From NCBI GenBank assembly GCA_025966315.1, contig JAOPUZ010000026.1:1-64000 (forward strand): a stretch of 64,000 nucleotides of DNA, written 5' to 3'. A model generated the notes under the pieces. That model was not told the DNA's origin. It did no database searches and was given only the letters and a program-made list of their open reading frames with translations. Made by a program: the position numbers and the translations under genes. Shown here piece after piece: positions 8,594 to 17,039 of this stretch (positions within the stretch are counted from its first letter, which is position 1; each line of letters begins with the position of its first letter). This stretch comes from Frankiales bacterium. GTDB lineage: Bacteria; Actinomycetota; Actinomycetes; Mycobacteriales; Jatrophihabitantaceae.

Positions 8594-9364
8594 ATGAAAA
8601 TAGCGCAGGTATGGCGGTTTCCGGTCAAGTCGCTGCAGGGCGAACTTATCGAATCAGTCCTGATAACGCCCGATGGCCTGGACGGAGACCGACGATTCGC
8701 GATCTTCGATGTCGAATCCGGCTTTGGATTGACGGCTCGACGCGTACCAGAATTACTATTCGCCAAAGCGCGGCTGCGCGCCGATGGCGGCGTCCAGATC
8801 ACTCTGCCCAATGGCCGGACTGCGGCCGACGATGCGGCGTTGTCGAGCTGGCTCGGCCGGTCCGTCGAGTTGCGTTCCGCCGATGACAGCACGCCTCGGC
8901 GTTATGAGTATCCGGCGGATTTCGAGCAGGAAACCGCCGAGAGCTGGGCCCCTTTCGACGGCGCGCACGGTTCGTTTCACGATTCGTCGCAGGCGACCGT
9001 GTCCTTGCTGTCGACCGGCACGATCGGGGCGCTCGAGGCGCTCGAGGCGCTCGGGTCTACGCAGGCTACGGGGGTTTGGCCGCTCCGGCGATTCCGGGCC
9101 AACGTCATCCTGGATGAAGCCGGCGAGGACGACTTCGTGGGTCGGCAGATTGCCCTCGGCCAGGCCCGCCTGGACGTAGGAATGCAGATCGCTCGTTGCG
9201 TCATGGTTACTCGTCCGCAGCCCGATCACATCGACCGCGATGTCGACGTGCTGCGCACGATTCATCGTGAACGGCAAGGCTTTCTGGCCGTCGGCGCCAC
9301 CGTGGCGCAGGCCGGCACCATCAGCGTCGGTGATTCGATCAGCGCACTGGATTCATTCGACTAG
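8594..9364 (+). CDS. MOSC domain-containing protein (molybdenum cofactor sulfurase-type)
   Basis: A 256-residue protein with the MOSC N-terminal beta-barrel (MKIAQVWRFPVKSLQGE, then GDRRFAIFD) and a C-terminal MOSC domain. Cys202 in the IARCVMVTRP segment is the conserved sulfur-carrying cysteine of this family, and the end (GTISVGDSI) is typical. MOSC proteins transfer sulfur to metals or reduce N-hydroxylated compounds with a molybdenum cofactor, as YcbX does. ATG 8594 follows GGGAGA. The gene stands alone, divergent from the secreted subtilase. A GCGCTCGAG duplication inside it (near 9030) gives a short ALEALEAL repeat. Confidence 0.85.
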   Translation: MKIAQVWRFPVKSLQGELIESVLITPDGLDGDRRFAIFDVESGFGLTARRVPELLFAKARLRADGGVQITLPNGRTAADDAALSSWLGRSVELRSADDSTPRRYEYPADFEQETAESWAPFDGAHGSFHDSSQATVSLLSTGTIGALEALEALGSTQATGVWPLRRFRANVILDEAGEDDFVGRQIALGQARLDVGMQIARCVMVTRPQPDHIDRDVDVLRTIHRERQGFLAVGATVAQAGTISVGDSISALDSFD

Positions 9365-9402
9365 CGATCCAATCCACTTGCGCTACTCGGCCTCTCACAG
9401 TG

Positions 9403-11100
9403 TTAGCGACGGCCGGCGGCCCGAGCACGTTCGAGGTAGGCGACCGCGTCCGTCGACGGCATTGCGGTCAGGTCGATGTCGATGAGGTACGGACCGCCGG
9501 AGGCAAAAGCTCGCGGCAACACGGCATCGAGTTCTTGCGGACTCGACACTCGCTCTGCGGACAGGCCGAGCGAATCCGCCAGCTTGACGAAGTCCGGCGT
9601 GTGCAGCTCGCTGGCGAACCGGCTTCGTCCGAAGGCCATCTGCTCCAACATCCGGATCGCGCCATAACCGCGGTCGTTGAGAATGCACACCACGACGCGG
9701 GCACCGGTTTCGGCCAGCGTGGCCAGTTCGCCGAGGCTGAGCATGATGCCGCCGTCGCCTTGCAGGAGCAGCACCGGACCGTCGGTGCCGACGGCCGCTC
9801 CGAGCGCGGTCGGCAGCCCTGGTCCGATCGCGCTGGACGTCGGATAGTAGCCACCACGGGGGCGGCGGACAGCAAGCAGCCGGCGGAAGAACAGCGTCGC
9901 CGGAATCGTCGTGTCGGAATGGAAAAGCGCCTCGTCGGGTACGCCCCGTCCGAATGAGTCGATGAGCGCGCTCCAATCCGGGCCGGCCTCTTGCCGAAGC
10001 TCGGCTTCCAGCCGCTGCCGCAATGCCCCCGCGCCCGCGACCCACTCGGAGTTGTCGCCACGGTCGAGCCGTCCGAGGATGGCTTCGAGCGCGAGGCGGG
10101 CGTCGCCCACGACGGGGACAGCGGTTCGGTAGCTGCGTCCGACGCTGACCGGGTCGGCATCGACGTGGATCAGTTGTCCCGGAATCGGCGTGCGCCACTC
10201 GCCCGTCGACACCTGGTCGAAACGCGTGCCTACGGCCAGCATGGCGTCGGCATCCTGCAACAAGTCCCAGGCACCGGGTCGGTCGGCGAAGGTTCCGATG
10301 AGATTGGGGTGTTCCCACGGAATCGCACCGCGACCGTTCACGGTCGTGAACACCGGCGCCCCGAGCCGCTCCGAAATCTGGCGTAGCGCATCGTTCGCAC
10401 CGGAAATGGCAACCCCGCCGCCGGCCCAGATGACGGGGCGCTGGGCCCCGTTGAGCAGTTCGACCGCCGCGTCGATGCTGGCGGCGGCCGGAGCAGCGGG
10501 AGCCATCGGCTCGTAGGGGGTCTCGCGCTCGGGCGCCTTGGCGTGCAGGAAGTCGATCGGGATCTGCACCGCGCCAGGCTGCGGGCGGCCACCGAGGATG
10601 CTCCGGCCGATGCGCAGTAATACCTCACGGATCTCGGGCCGGGAGCGGACGGATTCGGCGTGCGGGACGAGGGTGCGTAAGAACTCCAGTTGGCGTTCGA
10701 ATTCATGCAAGGAGCCCTTGCCCTTGCCCAGCGAGGACGAGGACGCCTGGCCGGCAATGACGAGCACCGGCGACGACGAGAAAGCCGCCTCGAGCAGGCC
10801 GGTGGCGGTGTTCGTCGTCCCCGGGCCGGTGCTGGCCACAACCACACCGAGCTTGCCGGTGGCACGGGCGTACCCGTCTGCCGCATGCGTCGCACCCTGT
10901 TCATGCCGCGAGCTCACGTGCTCGATGCCGCCGAGGCGGTCGAAGGCTTCGAAGATGGGCAAGTTGTGAATGCTCGATATACCGAAGATGCAATCCACGC
11001 CGAGCGCGCGCAAGGACCAGTACACGGCCTCACCGCCGGATACGGCGGCCGTCGGGAAGCTTGCGTGCGTTGTTTCCTCGATCGCGGACAGCGTTGTCAT
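9403..11100 (-). CDS. Acetolactate synthase-like thiamine pyrophosphate enzyme
   Basis: 565 residues from ATG 11100, which follows GAGGAG. It has all three TPP-enzyme domains: the N-terminal Pyr domain with the activating Glu67 (SRHEQGATHAADGYAR), the central domain, and the C-terminal PP domain with the GDGG motif near residue 448 ending in LND about 27 residues later, which binds Mg-TPP. Such enzymes decarboxylate or ligate 2-oxo acids. It has no small regulatory subunit beside it, so it is probably a catabolic member and not a valine/isoleucine biosynthesis enzyme. The substrate cannot be assigned. The gene stands alone, convergent with MOSC. Confidence 0.85.
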   Translation of the reverse strand: MTTLSAIEETTHASFPTAAVSGGEAVYWSLRALGVDCIFGISSIHNLPIFEAFDRLGGIEHVSSRHEQGATHAADGYARATGKLGVVVASTGPGTTNTATGLLEAAFSSSPVLVIAGQASSSSLGKGKGSLHEFERQLEFLRTLVPHAESVRSRPEIREVLLRIGRSILGGRPQPGAVQIPIDFLHAKAPERETPYEPMAPAAPAAASIDAAVELLNGAQRPVIWAGGGVAISGANDALRQISERLGAPVFTTVNGRGAIPWEHPNLIGTFADRPGAWDLLQDADAMLAVGTRFDQVSTGEWRTPIPGQLIHVDADPVSVGRSYRTAVPVVGDARLALEAILGRLDRGDNSEWVAGAGALRQRLEAELRQEAGPDWSALIDSFGRGVPDEALFHSDTTIPATLFFRRLLAVRRPRGGYYPTSSAIGPGLPTALGAAVGTDGPVLLLQGDGGIMLSLGELATLAETGARVVVCILNDRGYGAIRMLEQMAFGRSRFASELHTPDFVKLADSLGLSAERVSSPQELDAVLPRAFASGGPYLIDIDLTAMPSTDAVAYLERARAAGRR

Positions 11101-11238
11101 CGTGGACGTCTCCTCGAATTCGGGCTGGGTAATTCGGTCGGCCGGTCGACCTTTCCACAGCATCGTCCGCGGACCGCGGCACCACAACCCCACCAGTCCA
11201 CCTAAGCCGGGAAGAATTTATTGAGGCAAACTGGCGAA

Positions 11239-11758
11239 GTGAGCGAACTGAGCGAACCATTCCCTGAGCCGACAAGGCCGGCTGCTTCGCTCAACGAGGT
11301 GTTCATCGGTTACCTTGAATTCTTTCGCTCGCGAATGGTCAGCAAGATCTCCGAGCTGCCCGAAAGCGCCTTGAACCGCAGCGTTTTACCTTCGGGCTGG
11401 ACGCCCTTGGAGCTGCTCAAACACCTCAGGTACGTCGAGTTGCGGTGGCTGGAATGGGGATTTCAGGGCGTCGATGTTGCCGATCCATGGGCCGACTCGG
11501 TCGAGGGCAGGTGGCACGTCGGCAACGATGAGAGCCTGGCGGAACTGCGCGCTGCGTCGCAGGCTCAAGCCGCCCGCAGTGACGCCCTGATACGAGCCAA
11601 CCAGCTGACTCAGACCGGGCATCCCGGTCCGGGTTGGGGACGGCTTGCCGCCGGCCACCCTGGAGCGCGTGCTGCTACATCTGGTTCAGGAATATGCGCG
11701 TCATCTCGGTCAGCTCGACATCGTAGTCGAACTGATCACCAACCAGACCGGCGAATAG
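11239..11758 (+). pseudogene. DinB/DUF664 family gene with a one-base frameshift
   Basis: The first 130 codons encode a DinB-like four-helix protein (GWTPLELLKHLRYVELRWLEWGF is the DUF664 signature). At a run of four G at 11636-11639 the frame breaks. One frame over, the sequence continues with LPPATLERVLLHLVQEYARHLGQ and LDIVVELI, exactly the expected last helix with its metal-ligand histidines, ending at TAG 11756. One G too many explains it. DUF664 proteins are thiol- or metal-dependent detoxification proteins. The start is uncertain (GTG 11239 or TTG 11221). A true mutation or an assembly error at the G-run are both possible. Confidence 0.72.
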
Positions 11759-11776
11759 CTGCGCCCGTTCGGCCCC

Positions 11777-11833
11777 TTGACTTGAACAGACAGATCTGTC
11801 TACTCTTACGACACGACTAGACCGATCGGTCTA
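11777..11833 (+). promoter_or_regulatory. Promoter with two perfect palindromic operators for the SDR-MFS unit
   Basis: TTGACT (11777-11782) and TACTCT (11801-11806), 18 bases apart, make a plausible housekeeping promoter. The perfect palindrome AGACAGATCTGTCT (11788-11801) fills the spacer, and a second one, TAGACCGATCGGTCTA (11818-11833), lies just after the expected transcript start. The centres are 31 bases apart, about three helical turns. A near copy occurs before the TetR gene at 14033. I infer these are its binding sites. Confidence 0.7.
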
Positions 11834-11858
11834 CTCAATCGTTTTGGGGGAACCTGTC

Positions 11859-12656
11859 ATGTCCGAGCCGACCGAAATATCTGATACCGGGCAGAACCGT
11901 GCGGCGGCTAACTCCGGGCATACCGATTCGCGGCCAGGCAGCACCGGGCTATCCGCACTGGTGACTGGGGCAACGTCGGGTATCGGGCGTGCCACCGCGT
12001 TCAAGCTCGCTGCCGACGGCTATTTCGTATTCGTGCACGGCCGCGACGAGGCCCGCGGTGCCAACACGGTCGATGCGATAACCGAAGCCGGCGGTGTCGC
12101 TGGTTTCGTCCGGGCGGATCTCACCGATCCAGCTGACGTCCGCCGACTGGCCGAGCAAGTAGGCCGCGTCGACGTGCTCGTGAACAACGGCGGCTTCTCC
12201 TGGTTCGGACCGACGGCAGACCTGGATCCGGCCACGTTCGATGAATTGTTTGCCAGCAATGTGCGCTCGGCCTATTACCTCGTTGCATTGCTGGCACCGG
12301 GCATGGCCGAGCGCGGCCACGGCAGCATTGTGAATCTGGGCAGCATGGCCGGTCTGATCGGCTTGGCCGGCGGTGCCGCCTACAGCGCGACGAAGTCAGC
12401 CTTGGCTGCGATGACCCGCGCCTGGGCCGCGGAGTTCAGCCCCAGCGGCGTGCGCGTCAATGCGATCGCGCCGGGCCCGGTGTTCACCGACGGCGCCAAT
12501 GCCGAGTTCATCGAGCAGCTGGGATCGACCACGATGCTCAAACGCGGCGCGCAAGCGGACGAGATCGCCGAGGTCATCGCTTTCCTGGCCTCCCCTCGGG
12601 CCAGCTACATCACCGGCGCGACCCTGCCGGTCGACGGGGGACGTACCGCAGCCTGA
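11859..12656 (+). CDS. SDR-family NAD(P)-dependent oxidoreductase
   Basis: 265 residues from ATG 11859, with GGGGGAA just upstream. After a 30-residue hydrophilic leader comes the cofactor motif TGATSGIG, the NNG strand end, the catalytic Ser region (VNLGSMAG) and the YSATK active-site motif, with the usual C-terminal TGATLPVDGG. It reduces or oxidises an unknown carbonyl or alcohol compound with NAD(P). It shares an operon with the MFS exporter 46 bases downstream and sits behind the palindromic operators, so it probably modifies a compound that the pump exports and the TetR protein senses. Confidence 0.88.
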   Translation: MSEPTEISDTGQNRAAANSGHTDSRPGSTGLSALVTGATSGIGRATAFKLAADGYFVFVHGRDEARGANTVDAITEAGGVAGFVRADLTDPADVRRLAEQVGRVDVLVNNGGFSWFGPTADLDPATFDELFASNVRSAYYLVALLAPGMAERGHGSIVNLGSMAGLIGLAGGAAYSATKSALAAMTRAWAAEFSPSGVRVNAIAPGPVFTDGANAEFIEQLGSTTMLKRGAQADEIAEVIAFLASPRASYITGATLPVDGGRTAA

Positions 12657-12702
12657 ACCGCACGCTCAACAACCAGCCACGTCGTTCGAGAAAGAGCCCG
12701 TC

Positions 12703-14019
12703 ATGCGCAGCTCAGCCGTATTGCCTGACCGTTCCACCATCGCGACATCACCGCTTAGTGCGCACGGTAGCGCAGCCCGACACACCCCGATGACGGCGCG
12801 ACGCCTGCCGCCCAACGTGGCGCTGTTCTGGCTGGCCTCAATCGTGGTGTCCTTCTTGGCGGCCTCCAGCGCACCCACCCCGTTGTATTCGGTTTACCAA
12901 GCCGAATGGGGATTCTCGGCCATCACCACCACGATCGTCTTCGGCGTATACGCCCTTGCTGTGCTCGGCTCGCTACTGACGTTGGGCAAGTTGTCAGACC
13001 ATCTGGGCCGGCGACCGGTGCTGCTCGCAGCAATCGCTGTGCAGGCCGTTTCGATGATCGTCTTCGTCACCGCCGCCGGGGTCACGGAGCTGGTCATCGC
13101 CCGGGTCGTACAGGGCATTTCGACCGGCGCCGCGATCGGTGCGGTCGGGGCCGGCATGTTGGACCTCGACCGGCGCCGTGGCACGCTGGCCAACTCGGTT
13201 GCCCCGGGGGTCGGAACTGGCGCGGGGGCGCTGTTGTCCGCGCTCGTGGTGCAGTTCTTGCCTGCGCCTACGCGCCTCATCTACCTGATTTTGCTCACGA
13301 TTCTCGCGGTACAAGCAGTGGGCGTACTCCTGATGACCGACACCGTCCGACCCAAGGCCGGGGCTTTGGCCTCCATTGCTCCGGAAATCAAACTGCCTAA
13401 GGCAGTGCGGCGCCCGGTGTTCGTGGCCGCTCCGGTGCTCCTCGCGGTCTGGGCCTTGGCCGGCTTCTACGGGTCGCTCGGTCCCGCCCTGGTGCACAGC
13501 CTGGTCACCTCCACCTCGGTCGTCTACGGCGGGCTGAGCCTCTTCGTCCTGGCCGGGGTGGCCGCCATCTCGGTGGTCGTCCTGCGCAACGCGGCCGCCT
13601 CCCGCGTGATGTTGGTCGGCGTGCTCACGCTGATCGTCGGCGTAACCGGCACGCTGGTGGCCATCGACGCCCGCTCGGCCCTAGGTTTCTTCATCGGCAC
13701 CGCTGTTGCCGGGGTTGGCTTCGGCAGCGGATTCCAGGGCAGCATCAGGACGGTCATGCCGCTGGCGGCGGCGCACGAGCGCTCTGGCGTGTTGTCACTG
13801 CTTTACGTCGTGTCCTACCTCGGCTTGGGGGCACCCGCGGTGGCGGCGGGCTTCCTCGTCGTACACGGCGGCGGGCTGGTCACCACAGCTCGTGAGTACG
13901 GTCTAACGGTGATAGTCCTCGCCGCGCTGGCGTTGCTGGGCCTGTTGCGCGGCCATGTACGGTCAGAGACAATCACTCGATTTCTTCCGCAGACCCGCTC
14001 GCCTTCTCCGCACAACTGA
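12703..14019 (+). CDS. MFS transporter, drug-efflux type
   Basis: 438 residues from ATG 12703; the frame is open further upstream through the SDR gene but that part is shadow sequence. Twelve hydrophobic segments can be traced. The loop after segment 2 reads GKLSDHLGRRPVLL, the MFS signature A, and segment 4 to 5 has RVVQGISTGAAIGAVGAG. The organisation fits proton-driven exporters of small molecules. It follows the SDR gene by 46 bases and precedes the TetR gene by 41 bases. Regulation by that TetR protein through the 11.8 kb operators is likely. Confidence 0.87.
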   Translation: MRSSAVLPDRSTIATSPLSAHGSAARHTPMTARRLPPNVALFWLASIVVSFLAASSAPTPLYSVYQAEWGFSAITTTIVFGVYALAVLGSLLTLGKLSDHLGRRPVLLAAIAVQAVSMIVFVTAAGVTELVIARVVQGISTGAAIGAVGAGMLDLDRRRGTLANSVAPGVGTGAGALLSALVVQFLPAPTRLIYLILLTILAVQAVGVLLMTDTVRPKAGALASIAPEIKLPKAVRRPVFVAAPVLLAVWALAGFYGSLGPALVHSLVTSTSVVYGGLSLFVLAGVAAISVVVLRNAAASRVMLVGVLTLIVGVTGTLVAIDARSALGFFIGTAVAGVGFGSGFQGSIRTVMPLAAAHERSGVLSLLYVVSYLGLGAPAVAAGFLVVHGGGLVTTAREYGLTVIVLAALALLGLLRGHVRSETITRFLPQTRSPSPHN

Positions 14020-14032
14020 GTCGCGGTACCCT

Positions 14033-14046
14033 AGACAGACCTGTCT
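14033..14046 (+). promoter_or_regulatory. TetR operator copy upstream of the regulator gene
   Basis: AGACAGACCTGTCT is a near-perfect palindrome matching the two operators before the SDR gene. It lies between a TACCCT box (14027-14032) and the GAAAGG ribosome binding site (14047-14052) of the TetR gene. This position would let the regulator repress its own synthesis. Confidence 0.65.
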
Positions 14047-14060
14047 GAAAGGTGCTGGCG

Positions 14061-14957
14061 ATGGCAATCAAAGCGAACACAAAAACGGCCACCCGCGCGA
14101 GCGGTGAGGTCGGCCTGACGGCTACGAAGCGGGCGACCAAATCGAGGAGCAGAACCAACGCCAAGTCAGCGGCGACACCGAGGTCGACACCGGCGGGTTT
14201 GAGGGACACGGGTTCAACACACACGGCTTCGAGGGACGCGGGTTCAACGCCGATGAGTACGGGGAAGGCCGGTTCGACGCACGCGGCTTCGAGGGACGCG
14301 GGTTTGAGGGACGCGGGTTCAACGCCGATCAGTGCGGGGAAGGCCGGTTCGAGGAAGGCTCCGGCGGCAACGGGTTCAGCGAAGGCGGCTGCGCTCGCGT
14401 CCAAGACGTCGGCACGGGAGCGGTTGCTCGATGCGGCCAACGAGCTTTTCTACGACGAGGGCGTGCAGACCGTCGGCATCGACCGGGTCATCGAACAAGC
14501 CGGTGTCGCCAAGGCGTCGTTGTACAACACCTTCGGCAGCAAGGAACAACTCGTCTACGCCTACCTGCAGTCACGTCACGAGAGCACGAAGAATCGAATC
14601 ACTCGCGCGCTGCAGAACTTCGACAATCCGCGGGACAAGCTGCTCGGCATTTTCGAGTCGCAGCACAAGCTGTTCAAGCAACCGAAGTTCCACGGCTGCG
14701 CGTTCATGAGCGCTAGCGCCGAATCCCGGCCCGGCGGCGCCGTCGAAGAGGCCTCCGACGAATATCGCGAATGGATGCGGTCGGTGTTCACCGACCTGGC
14801 CGCTGAAGCGGGTGCGGCTGACCCGCAATTGCTAGGTCGCCAACTGCACCTGCTGTACGACGGGTCGATCCTGTCCGCTCGGATGGATCGCGACCCATCC
14901 GCAGCGCTCGTCGCCCGTCAGGCAGCCGCCGCGTTACTCGACGCCTCGATCAGCTAA
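14061..14957 (+). CDS. TetR-family regulator with a long repetitive basic N-terminal tail
   Basis: 298 residues from ATG 14061 (GAAAGG upstream). Residues 1 to about 112 are a Lys/Arg/Ala/Thr/Ser/Gly-rich tail built from repeated units such as ASRDAGSTP and GKAGS; the TetR helix-turn-helix follows (ARERLLDAANELFYDEG, then GVAKASLYNTFGSKEQL), and the C-terminal ligand domain completes the protein. Classical TetR proteins lack such a tail. It probably represses the SDR-MFS genes and itself through the shared AGAC-GTCT palindromes. The tail may add non-specific DNA affinity, like the tails of actinobacterial HU proteins. Confidence 0.85.
   Translation: MAIKANTKTATRASGEVGLTATKRATKSRSRTNAKSAATPRSTPAGLRDTGSTHTASRDAGSTPMSTGKAGSTHAASRDAGLRDAGSTPISAGKAGSRKAPAATGSAKAAALASKTSARERLLDAANELFYDEGVQTVGIDRVIEQAGVAKASLYNTFGSKEQLVYAYLQSRHESTKNRITRALQNFDNPRDKLLGIFESQHKLFKQPKFHGCAFMSASAESRPGGAVEEASDEYREWMRSVFTDLAAEAGAADPQLLGRQLHLLYDGSILSARMDRDPSAALVARQAAAALLDASIS
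14191..14355 (+). repeat. 60-base repeat inside the TetR N-terminal coding region
   Basis: The stretches starting at 14221 and 14281 are nearly identical over their length (same period of 60 bases; shared cores GGCTTCGAGGGACGCGGG and GGGGAAGGCCGGTTCGA). The second copy has an extra 15-base unit (TTTGAGGGACGCGGG). A partial copy precedes them. All length changes are multiples of three, so the frame is kept. Confidence 0.75.
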
Positions 14958-14973
14958 CTGTCACCACCGGAAC

Positions 14974-15013
14974 GTCCTACGCTCACGGCCCTATGAGGAC
15001 GTGAGGGTAGGAC
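14974..15013. terminator. Long hairpin between convergent genes
   Basis: GTCCTACGCTCAC (14974-14986) pairs with GTGAGGGTAGGAC (15001-15013) over 12 of 13 positions, with a 14-base loop. It sits exactly between the end of the TetR gene and the end of the c-di-GMP gene on the other strand. It lacks a clean T-run, so it could be a bidirectional terminator of the actinobacterial type. Confidence 0.6.
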
Positions 15014-15036
15014 TTTCGCGGCGTGGTGCGCTCGCG

Positions 15037-16866
15037 TCATGCTTCGACGAAAAGCTGGTCCGGCGGGGCCGGGCGCTGAATGAAGTAACCCTGGAAGTAA
15101 TCGCAACCGGCGCTTCTGAGGTAGGCAAGCTGGTCACCGTTTTCGATACCCTCGGCGATGATCTTGAGGTTCAGCTTGCGGGCGACCAGCACGATGGCAT
15201 CGACCAGCGTCCTGCTGCGCTCGTCACCGGGCAGCTGGGCGACGAACGCCCGATCGATCTTCGCGTAGGACACCGGCAGCTGCACCAAGCGGGACAACGA
15301 CGAGTAACCCGTGCCGAAATCATCCACCGAAAGGGCATGACCACGTTGCTGATAGCCGATCAGAACTGGCACCAATTGCAACGCAATCAGGCTCCCCTCG
15401 AGTACCTCCAGGCCGAGGTCGCTCGGCAGAAGTCCATTGCGGGACAGGGCAATCCTGATCTCAGAAGCGAGCCGCGCGTCGAATAGTTCGGTGGAACTGA
15501 AGTTGCAGAACGCGATATGCGGGGCGTCGTCGCTCAGTTGTCTGCGCCATTGTGCGAGCTGCAAGGTAACCCGATCGACCACCCACCGTCCGATCATCGG
15601 CAACCGCCCACTGCTCTCGGCCAGATCGATGAAGGCCCCGGCGTCGAGCAGCCCGTGCTCCGGGTGCAGCCATCGCAACAGCGCCTCCACCCCGTGCGTA
15701 TGGCCGTCCGAGGCAATGATCGGCTGGTAGAAGACCCGCAGCTCGTTGTTGTCCATCGCGTGGGCCAGGTCCCGCCGCAATCCGCTGTCGCGCGGCCGGT
15801 CCTCCGCGTCATGTTCGGCAACCACGACACGCCCGGCACCCAAAGCCTTGGCCGCATACATCGCTGCGTCCGCGTCCTGCAGCAGATCCGGGGCGGAGGG
15901 CCATTCATCCACCACGAGCGCGACACCGATGCTGGTCGACAACATCAGCTCGGCCGTGCCGCCATTGTGCGGTATCCGAAATGGTTCGGCCAACGCCTGA
16001 TGGACCCGAGCGGCAATCCGCAAGGCCAGTGCATTCAGCAGCACCGCATCCGCACTGGGCAGGTCCTCACACAGCAGCACGAATTCGTCACCGGCCAGCC
16101 GCGCCAGCGTGTCGCCCTCACGAAGCGTGAGCGTCATCCGGCGAGCGACTTCGACCAGCACCGCATCGCCCACCGCGTGCCCGTAGCCGTCGTTGATCGC
16201 CTTGAAATGGTCGAGATCCAGGAAGAACAGGGCGACCGCCGCGCCGTGCCGTTGCGCCGTGGCGACGGCGTGATCGATGCGGTCGAACAGCAATCCCCGA
16301 TTCGGCAACCCGGTCAGCTGATCGTGCAACCAGCGATGGGCCAGTTCGGCCTCCGAGGCCACCGCGGCGTCTCGGTCGGCCGCCATCACGATGTACGAGA
16401 CGGCGATGTCGGCCAGCAATGAGATGGCATCGAGCTCCTCGCGGCGCCACTGCGTCACCTCGTCCCGGTACAGATTGAGCACGCCCCACGTCCGGTCCCG
16501 GCTGCGCAGCGGAACGGATACGACGGCGAGGAGCCCATTACGGATGGCATGTTCGGCGTATTCCGGCCACAAATTGTCTCGGTACATGTTGTTGACGATG
16601 ACGACCTGACCGTCACGGGCCGAGTCGACGCACGGGCACGCGGCGAGGGACTCCTGCAGCCGCTCGGTCGTCTCCAGGCGAGGGTGGCTGGTGGATACGA
16701 ATTGGGTGCTGCTGCCGTCGATACGCAGAACACCCGCGCCGGCAACGTCGAGGATTTCGCCAGCCAGCAAACACAATTCCCGCAGCATGTCCGCGACGGC
16801 GAAGGGCGCCGTGGCCGCCCTCGAGAGCTCCGCCAGGCCATGAACCAGGCGCGGGGAGTCGATCAT
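15037..16866 (-). CDS. GAF-GGDEF-EAL protein (cyclic di-GMP metabolism)
   Basis: 609 residues from ATG 16866; no clear ribosome site is seen and a longer start near 16971 is possible. Order: GAF sensor domain (about 15-160), GGDEF domain (about 175-345) and EAL domain (about 360-600). The cyclase signature reads AGDEF in place of GGDEF, while the EAL domain keeps VEALLRW, NFSS, DDFGTGYSS, KID, AEGIE and QGYF, the residues for metal binding and catalysis. It therefore probably degrades cyclic di-GMP, with the GGDEF part weak or regulatory. The GAF domain lacks a visible membrane segment, so the protein is cytoplasmic. Confidence 0.86.
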   Translation of the reverse strand: MIDSPRLVHGLAELSRAATAPFAVADMLRELCLLAGEILDVAGAGVLRIDGSSTQFVSTSHPRLETTERLQESLAACPCVDSARDGQVVIVNNMYRDNLWPEYAEHAIRNGLLAVVSVPLRSRDRTWGVLNLYRDEVTQWRREELDAISLLADIAVSYIVMAADRDAAVASEAELAHRWLHDQLTGLPNRGLLFDRIDHAVATAQRHGAAVALFFLDLDHFKAINDGYGHAVGDAVLVEVARRMTLTLREGDTLARLAGDEFVLLCEDLPSADAVLLNALALRIAARVHQALAEPFRIPHNGGTAELMLSTSIGVALVVDEWPSAPDLLQDADAAMYAAKALGAGRVVVAEHDAEDRPRDSGLRRDLAHAMDNNELRVFYQPIIASDGHTHGVEALLRWLHPEHGLLDAGAFIDLAESSGRLPMIGRWVVDRVTLQLAQWRRQLSDDAPHIAFCNFSSTELFDARLASEIRIALSRNGLLPSDLGLEVLEGSLIALQLVPVLIGYQQRGHALSVDDFGTGYSSLSRLVQLPVSYAKIDRAFVAQLPGDERSRTLVDAIVLVARKLNLKIIAEGIENGDQLAYLRSAGCDYFQGYFIQRPAPPDQLFVEA

Positions 16867-17039
16867 TAGAAGGATCCGGACGGAAGGAGAAGCGGAATCA
16901 CGTGACGCCCCCGCTGCTCCGGGAGGCGTTTCGGTTCCGCCCGGGAATGGTCCTAAGGCTGTACTGCCCAACCTGGGAAAAATGTATGCGCCGACAACTG
17001 TTCACGTCAAGCACATGCGATGGGCGGAACGGGCGGCCG

